Source: Alishewanella tabrizica (lineage in GTDB: Bacteria; Pseudomonadota; Gammaproteobacteria; Enterobacterales; Alteromonadaceae). From it: a stretch of DNA of 64,000 nucleotides. Made by a program: the position numbers and the translations under genes. Below are positions 27,293 to 35,485 of the stretch, piece after piece. Numbering within the stretch: the stretch's first letter is position 1; each line of letters starts with the position of its first letter. The notes below the pieces were generated by a model. That model had not been told where the DNA came from and ran no database searches. It was given only the letters and a program-made list of their open reading frames with translations. The stretch is taken from positions 62,001 to 126,000 of the forward strand of contig NZ_BMYR01000004.1 in NCBI RefSeq assembly GCF_014652375.1, given 5' to 3'.

Positions 27293-29329
27293 ATGCAAAT
27301 TATTGAATACTTGGTAAAACAACTACGCGAAAGCGCGGCTTACAACCAAGCTAGCCAAGTGGCGCCAGCAGCCATTTTATGGACTGACGAAGCCAAACAG
27401 TGGCAGACGGCTATGCCGGTTATTAAACAGTTTTTACCTGAGCTGGTAGAGCTTGGCGACTATAACCTGGCGACACGCACAGGGCCTGCGATTTGGCTTA
27501 AGTGTGCCATTGCTTGCGTATTAGACGAGCTGACAATGCCGCAGGGTTTAACCCCGATTGTGTACTTGCCCGGCGTTTGCCGCAAAGATTTACGTGCCAT
27601 AGAGCATTGTCCGGACTTTTTAAAGCCTTTAGCAGAGCTGCAGTACCGTGGAGCATGGTGGGCGTATAACACTGCCGGCCGGGATTGGACAGTGGCATCG
27701 TTTTTAACCAATCAGCGCGTGGGTTTAAACCTGGACCTGGCGAAAGACAATGCAACCCAAGACGCGATGCTAAGTGTATTACCTGAGCTATTAGAAGCAC
27801 AGGTAACGGCACTGAGTAACCGACGGTTAGAGGCTGCTGATTTTCAAGCCTTAGTGATGGCCGATCCGGTAAAAGATATTTTGGCATGGTTAAATGAACC
27901 TGCGGAAAAGCAGCGGCTATTTAGCGCTAACCAGTGGCAGATTTTTAGTGATCTCTGCCAACAGCAATATAGTTTTTTACCAGAGCAAGGCAATATCAAC
28001 ACAGTACTGCACCAGCTTTGTAATGCAGATGGGGCATGGCAGGCCGTATGGCAACGCTTTTGTGATACTGCCCATAACCTGCCGAAATTAGTTGAGCAGT
28101 TAGAAACTATTGCACCACAGGATTTAGCAGCACCGGTGGAGCGCTATTTGGCGGTTAACTTGGCAGAAGAACAAGAGTTGGCTAAACAGCTTGCCGGTTT
28201 TTCTAACCTGGATGCAAACTCTGCCAGAACTAAAATTATTCAGCTACAGCAAACGCATGCTAGCCGTTTAGATTGGGTGTGGGCCAAATTAGGCTTTGCC
28301 CGTTGGGCGCAAACGTTAAGCGAGTTAGCCAAAGTGGCTGAGCTGACAGATATTGCCTTTAGTGGCTTTAGCCCGCTAGCGATGGCAGAGCATTACCAAA
28401 CCACCTATTGGCAGGCCGATGCCGCAGCCTTGGCTGCGATGGCGTTGGCAGATACGCCTACTGCGCAAGATACGGTGGCTCAGGTATTGGATGTTATTTA
28501 TACACCCTGGTTAGAACAAGTAACCAATAATTTTCAGCAGTTAGTTTCCAGCCAAGGCTATCCCGGCGATGACGGCATCCAAGAAGCAAAAGCGACTTAC
28601 CAGGTGAAAAGCCAAGTGGTATTTTTTGTCGACGGCCTGCGGTTTGATACTGGTCAGCGATTATTGTCATTGTTGGCCGCCAAAGGTCTGAATGGCCGCT
28701 TAAAACCCAGTTGGGCTGCGCTGCCGTCCCTTACTGCAACCGCTAAAGCAGCAGTAACGCCAATTTCTGAGCTATTAACCGGAAGGCAAGACAATGCTGA
28801 TTTCATTCCGGCATTGGCCGAGCAAGATGTGGACTTTAGTTCGTACCAGTTTAAAAAAGTGCTTAAAGAGCATGGCTGGCAGTATTTGGAAGGGTTAGAT
28901 ACCGGCGAAACAACCGGCTTAGCCTGGCTACAAGTGGGTGACTTGGATAATTTGGGGCATGAAATGCAGCGTAAACTACCGCTGTATATTGAGCCGGTGC
29001 TGCAAGAGATCGTTGCCCGGGTGCAAGGTTTACTGGATGCCGGTTGGCAGCATGTTCGTATTGTTACCGATCACGGTTGGTTATGGGCACCCAGCAAATT
29101 ACCGACCGAAAATATGCCTGAGCATATAGTAAAAAAACGGCTGGCTCGCTGCGCTATTTTAAAGGATAACGTAGATGTGGGTTACCTAAAATGCCAGTGG
29201 TACTGGAATAAAAACGTGACCCTAGCCATGGCGCGAGGCATTCAGCTATTTCGCGGCGGTGATCACTACAACCACGGCGGCTTAAGCTTGCAAGAGTGTT
29301 TAACACCCGTGTTAGAGATATCAAAATAA
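27293..29329 (+). CDS. pglZ: BREX alkaline-phosphatase-fold protein PglZ
   Basis: This 678-residue protein has a C-terminal PglZ domain of the alkaline phosphatase superfamily. The metal-site motif FFVDGLRFDTGQRL is near residue 445. The WAALPSLTATAKAAVTPI segment carries the candidate nucleophile Thr. The far end has VRIVTDHGWLW, a typical D-H-G metal site. The N-terminal two thirds are helical. PglZ proteins bind zinc and have nuclease or phosphodiesterase activity in studied systems and are essential for BREX. ATG at 27293; AAAGGGA lies somewhat far upstream. It is separated from pglX only by the Septu pair, and three accessory genes follow on the same strand. Confidence 0.9.
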   Translation: MQIIEYLVKQLRESAAYNQASQVAPAAILWTDEAKQWQTAMPVIKQFLPELVELGDYNLATRTGPAIWLKCAIACVLDELTMPQGLTPIVYLPGVCRKDLRAIEHCPDFLKPLAELQYRGAWWAYNTAGRDWTVASFLTNQRVGLNLDLAKDNATQDAMLSVLPELLEAQVTALSNRRLEAADFQALVMADPVKDILAWLNEPAEKQRLFSANQWQIFSDLCQQQYSFLPEQGNINTVLHQLCNADGAWQAVWQRFCDTAHNLPKLVEQLETIAPQDLAAPVERYLAVNLAEEQELAKQLAGFSNLDANSARTKIIQLQQTHASRLDWVWAKLGFARWAQTLSELAKVAELTDIAFSGFSPLAMAEHYQTTYWQADAAALAAMALADTPTAQDTVAQVLDVIYTPWLEQVTNNFQQLVSSQGYPGDDGIQEAKATYQVKSQVVFFVDGLRFDTGQRLLSLLAAKGLNGRLKPSWAALPSLTATAKAAVTPISELLTGRQDNADFIPALAEQDVDFSSYQFKKVLKEHGWQYLEGLDTGETTGLAWLQVGDLDNLGHEMQRKLPLYIEPVLQEIVARVQGLLDAGWQHVRIVTDHGWLWAPSKLPTENMPEHIVKKRLARCAILKDNVDVGYLKCQWYWNKNVTLAMARGIQLFRGGDHYNHGGLSLQECLTPVLEISK

Positions 29330-29347
29330 TTAAAGGATGTTCTAGGG

Positions 29348-30814
29348 ATGGCGTCAGTGAATTTACTGCCAATAGCGGCGATAGATGATATTGATTTTTC
29401 TGCTGTATTTGGCCGCGACGTAGCAGAGCTCTACACAGAGGCTGCAAAATTTCAGCACAGTTTACCTGAGTTTTCCTTGCTGCGAATGCGACAGGTAGTT
29501 GAGGCGCTGTGTATGGCACTGGCTGAGCATGTTGAATTAGCTTTGCCTGATAACCCCAATCTTTATCAGCTTATTGTCGACTTAAAAGATAGTGGCAAGT
29601 TTAAAAAAGCTATTGCAGATGACTTGCATTTTGTGCGCATTGAAGCGAATAAATATGTGCATAAAGAATCACAAAAGTCAGCCAGAAAAGAGAACAAAGC
29701 TACAAATACCTCTGCTGCTCTTCATGAAGCCACACAGCAATGCCGTGATGCTTTGTGCCGTATTTTGGTTGATTTTGCTCGTGCAATTAAAGGTGAAGTA
29801 TACGCCTCAGTTTTGCAGCAGCGCCAGTTTTCAACACTGACTCATCAAGACTTAATTGCCATAGCGACAACCTCGCTAAAACCAAAAGATAAGTTTTTAG
29901 CTGGTGTGGCAACCGATGCACTTACGCAAGAATTTCTGAATAGTGTGCCTAATCTAGTTGCAACTGAGCAGCAAAAGTTTCACTATTGGTCATTACTGCG
30001 CTTGTCTGCAACCTGGTATCTTGCCGCCATAGAGCTCGATGCGGAGCTAGACCAGATAGCTTTTTCACATCATGCAGACCCAAACCAATCTGAAAAGTTG
30101 ATCTTTAGCCGCAGTAAGCCTGAATACCTTTTTCGCTTTGCTGACGTAGTTGTACACGGTGATATTGGTGATGACTGGAGAGCAAAAGGTATGTTAGCGC
30201 TTCAAGCTGCCGTGGCTAAGGGAGATGCTGCCTCCAAGGCGTTGTTGGGGGGCTTGCTATACTTTGAAGAGAAGTTTGATCTAGCGCTAAAACTATTGTT
30301 GGAAGCCGATGCTGCGGGCGAACTACGAGCGCTTAAAGTGTTATTTTGGTATTACGCCGAAGGTAAGGCATGCCAGCCGGATTTGGTTAAAGCTAGACAA
30401 TATTTAGACCGTGGTGTTGAGCGTGGTTTTATACCCGCGATTGCTTTGCTAGGCCGTAGTTTGTACGAAGGTGAATACTTAGAAAAGGACGAGGATAAAG
30501 GCAGGGAATACCTAGAGCTAGCTGTTCAGTCAGGAGATCGTAATTCTGCTCTAGTATTGGAGAAGGATAATCTAGTAAGTTTTATGCAGCAGCAGTTTCA
30601 AGTTCATTCTGCTGCGTTAGTAGCAGAGCTCAAACGAGCTACTAAAGTGCATAAAAAAGGCAAAAACCCCTATTCGGAAGTTAAAACAATAACTAAGAAG
30701 CCCAAAGTAGGCGTTAACGAGCCATGCCCTTGTGGCTCAGGCAAGAAGTATAAAAAATGTCATGGTAACGCAGCTAAAGCAGCAAAAACGCTTACTCAGA
30801 AGTTTGGGCTTTAA
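29348..30814 (+). CDS. BREX-linked protein with HEPN-like N-terminus, Sel1 repeats and SEC-C motif
   Basis: This 488-residue protein starts 18 bases after pglZ. Residues 1-150 form a helical domain resembling the DUF4145/HEPN-type N-terminus found in defence proteins ([13 protein letters not shown], then [14 protein letters not shown]). Residues 270-400 contain Sel1/TPR-like repeats ([55 protein letters not shown]). The C-terminus has a SEC-C zinc motif, [14 protein letters not shown]. Sel1 repeats suggest protein binding and SEC-C suggests zinc-dependent docking. It is probably an accessory or regulatory gene of the BREX/Septu locus. The function is not known to me. Confidence 0.7.
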   Translation: MASVNLLPIAAIDDIDFSAVFGRDVAELYTEAAKFQHSLPEFSLLRMRQVVEALCMALAEHVELALPDNPNLYQLIVDLKDSGKFKKAIADDLHFVRIEANKYVHKESQKSARKENKATNTSAALHEATQQCRDALCRILVDFARAIKGEVYASVLQQRQFSTLTHQDLIAIATTSLKPKDKFLAGVATDALTQEFLNSVPNLVATEQQKFHYWSLLRLSATWYLAAIELDAELDQIAFSHHADPNQSEKLIFSRSKPEYLFRFADVVVHGDIGDDWRAKGMLALQAAVAKGDAASKALLGGLLYFEEKFDLALKLLLEADAAGELRALKVLFWYYAEGKACQPDLVKARQYLDRGVERGFIPAIALLGRSLYEGEYLEKDEDKGREYLELAVQSGDRNSALVLEKDNLVSFMQQQFQVHSAALVAELKRATKVHKKGKNPYSEVKTITKKPKVGVNEPCPCGSGKKYKKCHGNAAKAAKTLTQKFGL

Positions 30815-30889
30815 ATACTTAAGGTAATTGAAAGCTTTTTGAAGCATCAGCATTTTTTTACTACTGAAATTTAATTGTTGAGGGATGGG

Positions 30890-32128
30890 ATGGATTCTGA
30901 AACTTCTATAAAAAATGGTATTTTCTGGGATGCTGTTCGTTTGGGTGATATCGCTACTTTCAAACAGCAGTTAGTCGAATTACCGGACTTGGTAAATGCG
31001 GTTCACCCTGAAGAAAAACTATCAGCTTTTGAAATGGCACTTGCTTCAGGTTTTGTGGCTTTCGCTGAAACGTTATTGGAATACAGTGAATTTAATTTAA
31101 ATCATGAGATGCACAACCCGCTTCGAGTTGCAGTTGAACTAGGTTTTATTGAATTGGCTGAGCGCTTGCTGCATAAGGGAGCTTTGCCAAATTATCGCCC
31201 AAGAGGCATGAACAGTGCTTTGTTACTTTGCCTAGAAAAGGAATATTACGACCTTGCTGAATTGATGATCGCCAAAGGGGCCGAAGTAAATATTCGAAAT
31301 GACAAGGGGTGGACGCCATTAATTTGGGCTGCTGTAAACGGCAGAAATAACGCTGTCGAATTTCTATTACGCCATAATGCTCTTATCCACATTTGTAATA
31401 ATGATGGCTGGAACGCAATTACAGGGGCCTTTTTTAAACGACAAACAAAGACTGTCGAGCTATTAAAGGATCATGGCGCGGTTTTCTCAGAACGATTTAA
31501 ACAGCTGGTTTTGCTGAGTAGCCTGGAAGCCGGCGATGTTGATCTTTTTATCGAGTTGGTTGAGGAAGGTTGCCAAGTCGATATTGAGGATAGTAACGGC
31601 GAGTCTTTATTGGCCAAGGCTGTAATTAAAGGTGATGAGCGCTTAATCAAGTTACTCATAACCAAGTGTTCAAATCTAAATGTACAAGATAGAGAAGGGA
31701 ATTCAGTTTTAAGCCTTTTGGCTAAAAATGGCCAGTTAGAACTTGTTAAAATGGCTGTTGAACAAGGTGCGGATATTAACTTTAAATCTAAAAATAAGAC
31801 GACCGCATTACTAACGGCTTTTCGCTTTAATCAACTGAGTACGGCTGAGCTCTTACTTCAACAAGGTGCAGCTGTTAATGCTTGTGACAGTGATAGCAAT
31901 ACCGCGCTGATGTATACAGCTTATTTAGGCAGTTTGGATGGCGTTGAATTGTTATTAGAGTATAAAGCTAACGCGCAATTAACAAACAATAAAGGACTTA
32001 CAGCAAAGCAAATTGCCCTGCAACGCGCGCCATTATTTGGCAAAACCAATGTGCTCGATAATTCTGCCTTCAAAGACATCGCAGAGTTTTTAACGCTATC
32101 AGGTCATTTTGTTGATGATAGAGCCTAG
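30890..32128 (+). CDS. Ankyrin-repeat protein
   Basis: This 412-residue protein consists largely of ankyrin repeats. Clear units begin at about residues 138 (GWTPLIWAAVNGRNNAVEFLL), 240 (GESLLAKAVIKGDERLIKLLI), 273 (GNSVLSLLAKNGQLELVKMAV), 306 (KTTALLTAFRFNQLSTAELLL) and 339 (NTALMYTAYLGSLDGVELLL). No enzymatic domain is visible. ATG at 30890 with AGGGAT ahead is preferred over the two TTG codons before it. Its 3' end overlaps the next gene, so the two are probably made together, and the repeats may hold or inhibit that partner. Ankyrin proteins are common regulators in bacterial toxin and defence loci. Confidence 0.8.
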   Translation: MDSETSIKNGIFWDAVRLGDIATFKQQLVELPDLVNAVHPEEKLSAFEMALASGFVAFAETLLEYSEFNLNHEMHNPLRVAVELGFIELAERLLHKGALPNYRPRGMNSALLLCLEKEYYDLAELMIAKGAEVNIRNDKGWTPLIWAAVNGRNNAVEFLLRHNALIHICNNDGWNAITGAFFKRQTKTVELLKDHGAVFSERFKQLVLLSSLEAGDVDLFIELVEEGCQVDIEDSNGESLLAKAVIKGDERLIKLLITKCSNLNVQDREGNSVLSLLAKNGQLELVKMAVEQGADINFKSKNKTTALLTAFRFNQLSTAELLLQQGAAVNACDSDSNTALMYTAYLGSLDGVELLLEYKANAQLTNNKGLTAKQIALQRAPLFGKTNVLDNSAFKDIAEFLTLSGHFVDDRA

Positions 32129-32756
32129 TAATGTTTTTGATGCTGTAAGGCGAGGGTATTCTGAACTTAGTTTTGCGTCAGAAGAGCAGATTCTTAATCA
32201 TTTTGCGGCAGTTGAAACTGAATCAATGGTTGGGCATGCTTCAAACATCAAGGGTATTTTATTTGAGCAGCAGGTAAGTAACCATTTAAATGATGCGGGT
32301 GTTGAATCAACACTTTTCGAAGCCACTAATCATCCTGATGCTGATATTTTGATTGAAATCGATGGTTACTTGCCCTTGGAGCTTCAGTTAAAAGCAACCG
32401 ATAGCGTTTCATATATTAATCAGACATTGGCAGATAATCCGGATATAGCAATTATTACTACCAGTGAATTAGCTGACAGAGTTGATAGTGAGATGGTGTT
32501 AGATTCTGGAATTGCAAATGCCGAATTGGATGAGATCGTATATGAATCACTTTTCACACAAGAGCTTGCTAACTTGGCAAACCCTGGCAGCATTGTAGAT
32601 CCGATTTCTGGTATTGCAAACTTTGGCGCTGACTTTCATAACCTATCAGATAATAGTTTTCTGGAAGAGGGGCTTGCTGAAGCGGTCACTGAAATGGCGC
32701 TACCCATTTCCCCTCTTGGTGTTGTGTTAGGTTTCTTTGGTATACCCTTTGTTTGA
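32115..32756 (+). CDS. Possible PD-(D/E)XK-like nuclease, partner of the ankyrin protein
   Basis: This 213-residue protein overlaps the ankyrin gene by 14 bases if ATG 32115 is used; TTG codons at 32109 and 32112 are alternatives. Residues 45-90 (KGILFEQQVSNHL, then DADILIEIDGYLPLELQLKA) resemble a restriction-endonuclease fold, with an early Glu, D-x-D and a terminal (E/Q)-x-K as E-L-Q-L-K. The C-terminal 25 residues are hydrophobic and glycine/proline-rich (LPISPLGVVLGFFGIPFV), suggesting contact with membrane or another protein. Nuclease activity is a prediction from motif spacing only. It is the last plus-strand gene before a convergent operon. Confidence 0.55.
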   Translation: MIEPSNVFDAVRRGYSELSFASEEQILNHFAAVETESMVGHASNIKGILFEQQVSNHLNDAGVESTLFEATNHPDADILIEIDGYLPLELQLKATDSVSYINQTLADNPDIAIITTSELADRVDSEMVLDSGIANAELDEIVYESLFTQELANLANPGSIVDPISGIANFGADFHNLSDNSFLEEGLAEAVTEMALPISPLGVVLGFFGIPFV

Positions 32757-32759
32757 AAT

Positions 32760-33632
32760 TTAGGTTTTTATACATCTTCTGCAAGGCTTAAAACCAATAC
32801 TATCTAGAATGGTTTTGTTTACGGTTAATTCAGGATTGAATTTTATCCAATAATAGTTAGTTATAGCTCTTGATAAAGGCTCTTTAAATTCAATAGCCCA
32901 TTTTTGCTTTTCTTCATCTTGCATTTCTTTAATTTTTTTGATGTCTGCATAAGTGATATTGGCTATCTTTTTCTCTATGAATGGATTGCTTGATCTAAAA
33001 GCCTCGCTTTCTGAGATAAGTCTATTTATTTCATTTTCAATTTCTGTAATGCTACAATTTTTATAGGAGTGAATTCCACTGTTTGGGTAAAGATCGAAAA
33101 GGTGGCCAAGCGCACCAGGGTATTTGATACTAATTGTGTCTAACTCATTCTTTAAATTCTCAGGTATGGTGCCTAGTATCTTTTCTTCACGTATGGTTGC
33201 TACTGTATTTTCATTAAAATCAAATCTAACACCTTCAGATGAGTAGTTATTTTTATACGAGTAGTCTTTAAAGGCATGACGTACTTTTGCACTGATTTCT
33301 TCTCTTTTTTTATGGCTTCTATTGTTGATTGAATAGTCAAGATACCATTTGTGTAATTCAAGACAGTCTCTGTCATGGTGGTAGCTGCTATAAGCTTCTG
33401 GCTTATCTTTGTCGGAGATTTCAGAATAATACTTCACTAATATGCTGGTATCTTCGAGAACCACCCAAAGTTTTAAAAATTGATCAAGCTCATTTGTATT
33501 AAAAATGTTCTTTATTTGGCAATAGCATACTAATGTAGCTATATCATGCCGAGCATATTCTGGAAGGTTTTCAGGAATTATTCTTTTGAGATTAAATTGT
33601 GTTATAAATACATCTTCAACGTGAGTATCCAT
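32760..33632 (-). CDS. Unknown 290-residue protein downstream of the helicase pair
   Basis: This AT-rich gene encodes a soluble, helical protein with many Lys, Glu, Ile and aromatic residues and no family I recognise. A possible CxxC site ends the protein (GFKPCRRCIKT). It is the third gene of the minus-strand set 37476 to 32760, 32 bases after the second helicase-like gene, so it may be the third component. Its base composition is lower in GC than that of the BREX genes, which suggests a separate origin. Its stop lies 4 bases from the convergent putative nuclease gene. Confidence 0.6.
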   Translation of the reverse strand: MDTHVEDVFITQFNLKRIIPENLPEYARHDIATLVCYCQIKNIFNTNELDQFLKLWVVLEDTSILVKYYSEISDKDKPEAYSSYHHDRDCLELHKWYLDYSINNRSHKKREEISAKVRHAFKDYSYKNNYSSEGVRFDFNENTVATIREEKILGTIPENLKNELDTISIKYPGALGHLFDLYPNSGIHSYKNCSITEIENEINRLISESEAFRSSNPFIEKKIANITYADIKKIKEMQDEEKQKWAIEFKEPLSRAITNYYWIKFNPELTVNKTILDSIGFKPCRRCIKT

Positions 33633-33664
33633 TGTTAGATCCCTCTATTTAGACTAGTTTTCAG

Positions 33665-35485
33665 TTATAGACTTTTGAATATAGAATCAGACTTGATACG
33701 GCTTTTTTCTACTCCCTGGTCAATTCCTGTACCTTGAGTTTCTTTATTCCCCATCAGCAGGAAAATACAAAACTCATGATGATCAACTCCGAATTTCAAA
33801 GCAAATTCATTTAAATCATCCTGAATTATCCTTCTGTTATAGATGTTCTTATTAGGTGAGATATTACTTGCGCTAAGGGCAAATGCAACGACGGTTTCTA
33901 CAGTTGGCATGAACCGTTTCAAGGCCGTTTGTGTGACGTAGTCATTTGTATTTTTTAGAAGGCCCCCAAGGTCATGGCATAAACCAGTTAATGAATCACC
34001 AAAGTTTTCGCCATCTGCGAATACAATTTCAAGCCAACTAGGTCTGTTAGCTATTTCTTCTTGGATACGTACAGCCAGCCCTGGTTTTTGTTGGTAGTAA
34101 TCTTGAATAAGTTGTATGGCTCTTATGACGCGAGGGTCGATATTCTCATCATTTTTTATCGGCGCTGATAAGTCAGCGATCAGGTACTGAATTATGCCAA
34201 TATTGATTTCCTCTTTTTCAGGTGTGGTAGGTAGCGATGGTTTGGTACTGCCTAACTTGAGACCTCGGTCGAAGCCTTTTATTTGGTATTTTTCACAAAT
34301 TTGTTCAAACAATTTGGCAATACCGACAAAGTTATTGGTGCATTCTTCTTGTTCTAGATAATTTAATAACTCAGTATAGGCGGATATTGCATCTAGATTA
34401 GAAAAATGTTTTGCCGTGGTATTGTGATGATAACCACTGGCCCGGCCGATATTGGCTTGCACTACAGCAGCTATGTTCGAAATGGTGCTATCCCAGCTGG
34501 CGATTAATTGCTCCTTCATTTCAATACCGAAGTTAATTCCGGCGCGGAAGCTTGCGACAGTAATCGCGATAACTTTTTCATCGAACAGGGCAGCATTTTG
34601 ATATTGGCGTTTAAATTCAGTCAAAGAAACTAATTCATTATCTTCGACGTCATTGAGTTTGTTGCCAACAATAAAAATTTGTGAATCACTAAAGCCTTGC
34701 GCTAATAGCTCATTTTTTGCCGTCTTTGCGGCATTGCTGGCTACCCTTATTAACGCCCAACCTTCGCCAGAATGTTGTTTAATATGGTTAATGAAAATCC
34801 GGCGTGGTATCGACTCTTGAGTAAAGTCTCGTTGCTCTTCCAGTAACTGCACAATTTGCTGTTTACGATGCATTTGTCGCACGCCATGATAATCTGCCGG
34901 TGTTTTATGAAATACCAGGCTAGTGTGGAAGCCTTGCCGCAGAATCGAATCGCCACCCGCAGCAAACATAGCGCTAAAGGGAGTGGCCGAAATTAGCACT
35001 ATGCGAGTTTGGCTATCTGCTGAGTCCAGGTAGTCAAATAGCTGAGCATAACGGACCGCATCACTGGCTGAGCCATAATGGCATTCATCAATAATTATGA
35101 GCTTGGGCGATTGCTGTTTGAAATGTACAGTGAGCGCCGTTTTAAAGTGCACCAGGTTACTGACTACGACATTTGGGCAAGGTGCTAAGTCTTCTGCTGC
35201 TTGTTCTTGCAATGCGACATCAGCCAACGTCACCAGAAACAAGGTGTCTTGCAGCTTGCCGCGTTCGCATATCTCGTTATCAGTGAGGGTATTTCTTTGC
35301 ATACAAGCTAAAGCCAGCGCAATACCCGATTTGCCTGACTGCATTTCTGCCGCAACAATAACTGCTTTGCTGCCTTTAGCAAATTGTTCATGGACTTTGC
35401 GGGCAGCTTGGCGCTGATGTTCGAAAGTATTGTCAGCTAATACCTGTTCTAGCCTTTGTCGGTGCCGAATGGCGCTGTTATTCAT
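33665..35485 (-). CDS. SF2 helicase-like ATPase, second of a tandem pair
   Basis: This 606-residue protein has SF2 motifs: I in AAEMQSGKSGIALALA, II in KLIIIDECHYGS (DECH box), III in VLISATPF, and VI-like VVQANIGRASGYHHN. It is clearly paralogous to the gene just upstream (motifs I, II, III and VI are nearly the same, as is the AITVASFRAGINFG stretch). The motif VI variant N-I-G-R-(A)-x-G-Y is unlike common DEAD/DEAH helicases and resembles, loosely, the ordering in Z1-type proteins. The C-terminal 200 residues have no known domain. The ATG overlaps the upstream stop (ATGA). Two related motor proteins in one operon suggest a heteromeric complex. Confidence 0.8.
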   Translation of the reverse strand: MNNSAIRHRQRLEQVLADNTFEHQRQAARKVHEQFAKGSKAVIVAAEMQSGKSGIALALACMQRNTLTDNEICERGKLQDTLFLVTLADVALQEQAAEDLAPCPNVVVSNLVHFKTALTVHFKQQSPKLIIIDECHYGSASDAVRYAQLFDYLDSADSQTRIVLISATPFSAMFAAGGDSILRQGFHTSLVFHKTPADYHGVRQMHRKQQIVQLLEEQRDFTQESIPRRIFINHIKQHSGEGWALIRVASNAAKTAKNELLAQGFSDSQIFIVGNKLNDVEDNELVSLTEFKRQYQNAALFDEKVIAITVASFRAGINFGIEMKEQLIASWDSTISNIAAVVQANIGRASGYHHNTTAKHFSNLDAISAYTELLNYLEQEECTNNFVGIAKLFEQICEKYQIKGFDRGLKLGSTKPSLPTTPEKEEINIGIIQYLIADLSAPIKNDENIDPRVIRAIQLIQDYYQQKPGLAVRIQEEIANRPSWLEIVFADGENFGDSLTGLCHDLGGLLKNTNDYVTQTALKRFMPTVETVVAFALSASNISPNKNIYNRRIIQDDLNEFALKFGVDHHEFCIFLLMGNKETQGTGIDQGVEKSRIKSDSIFKSL

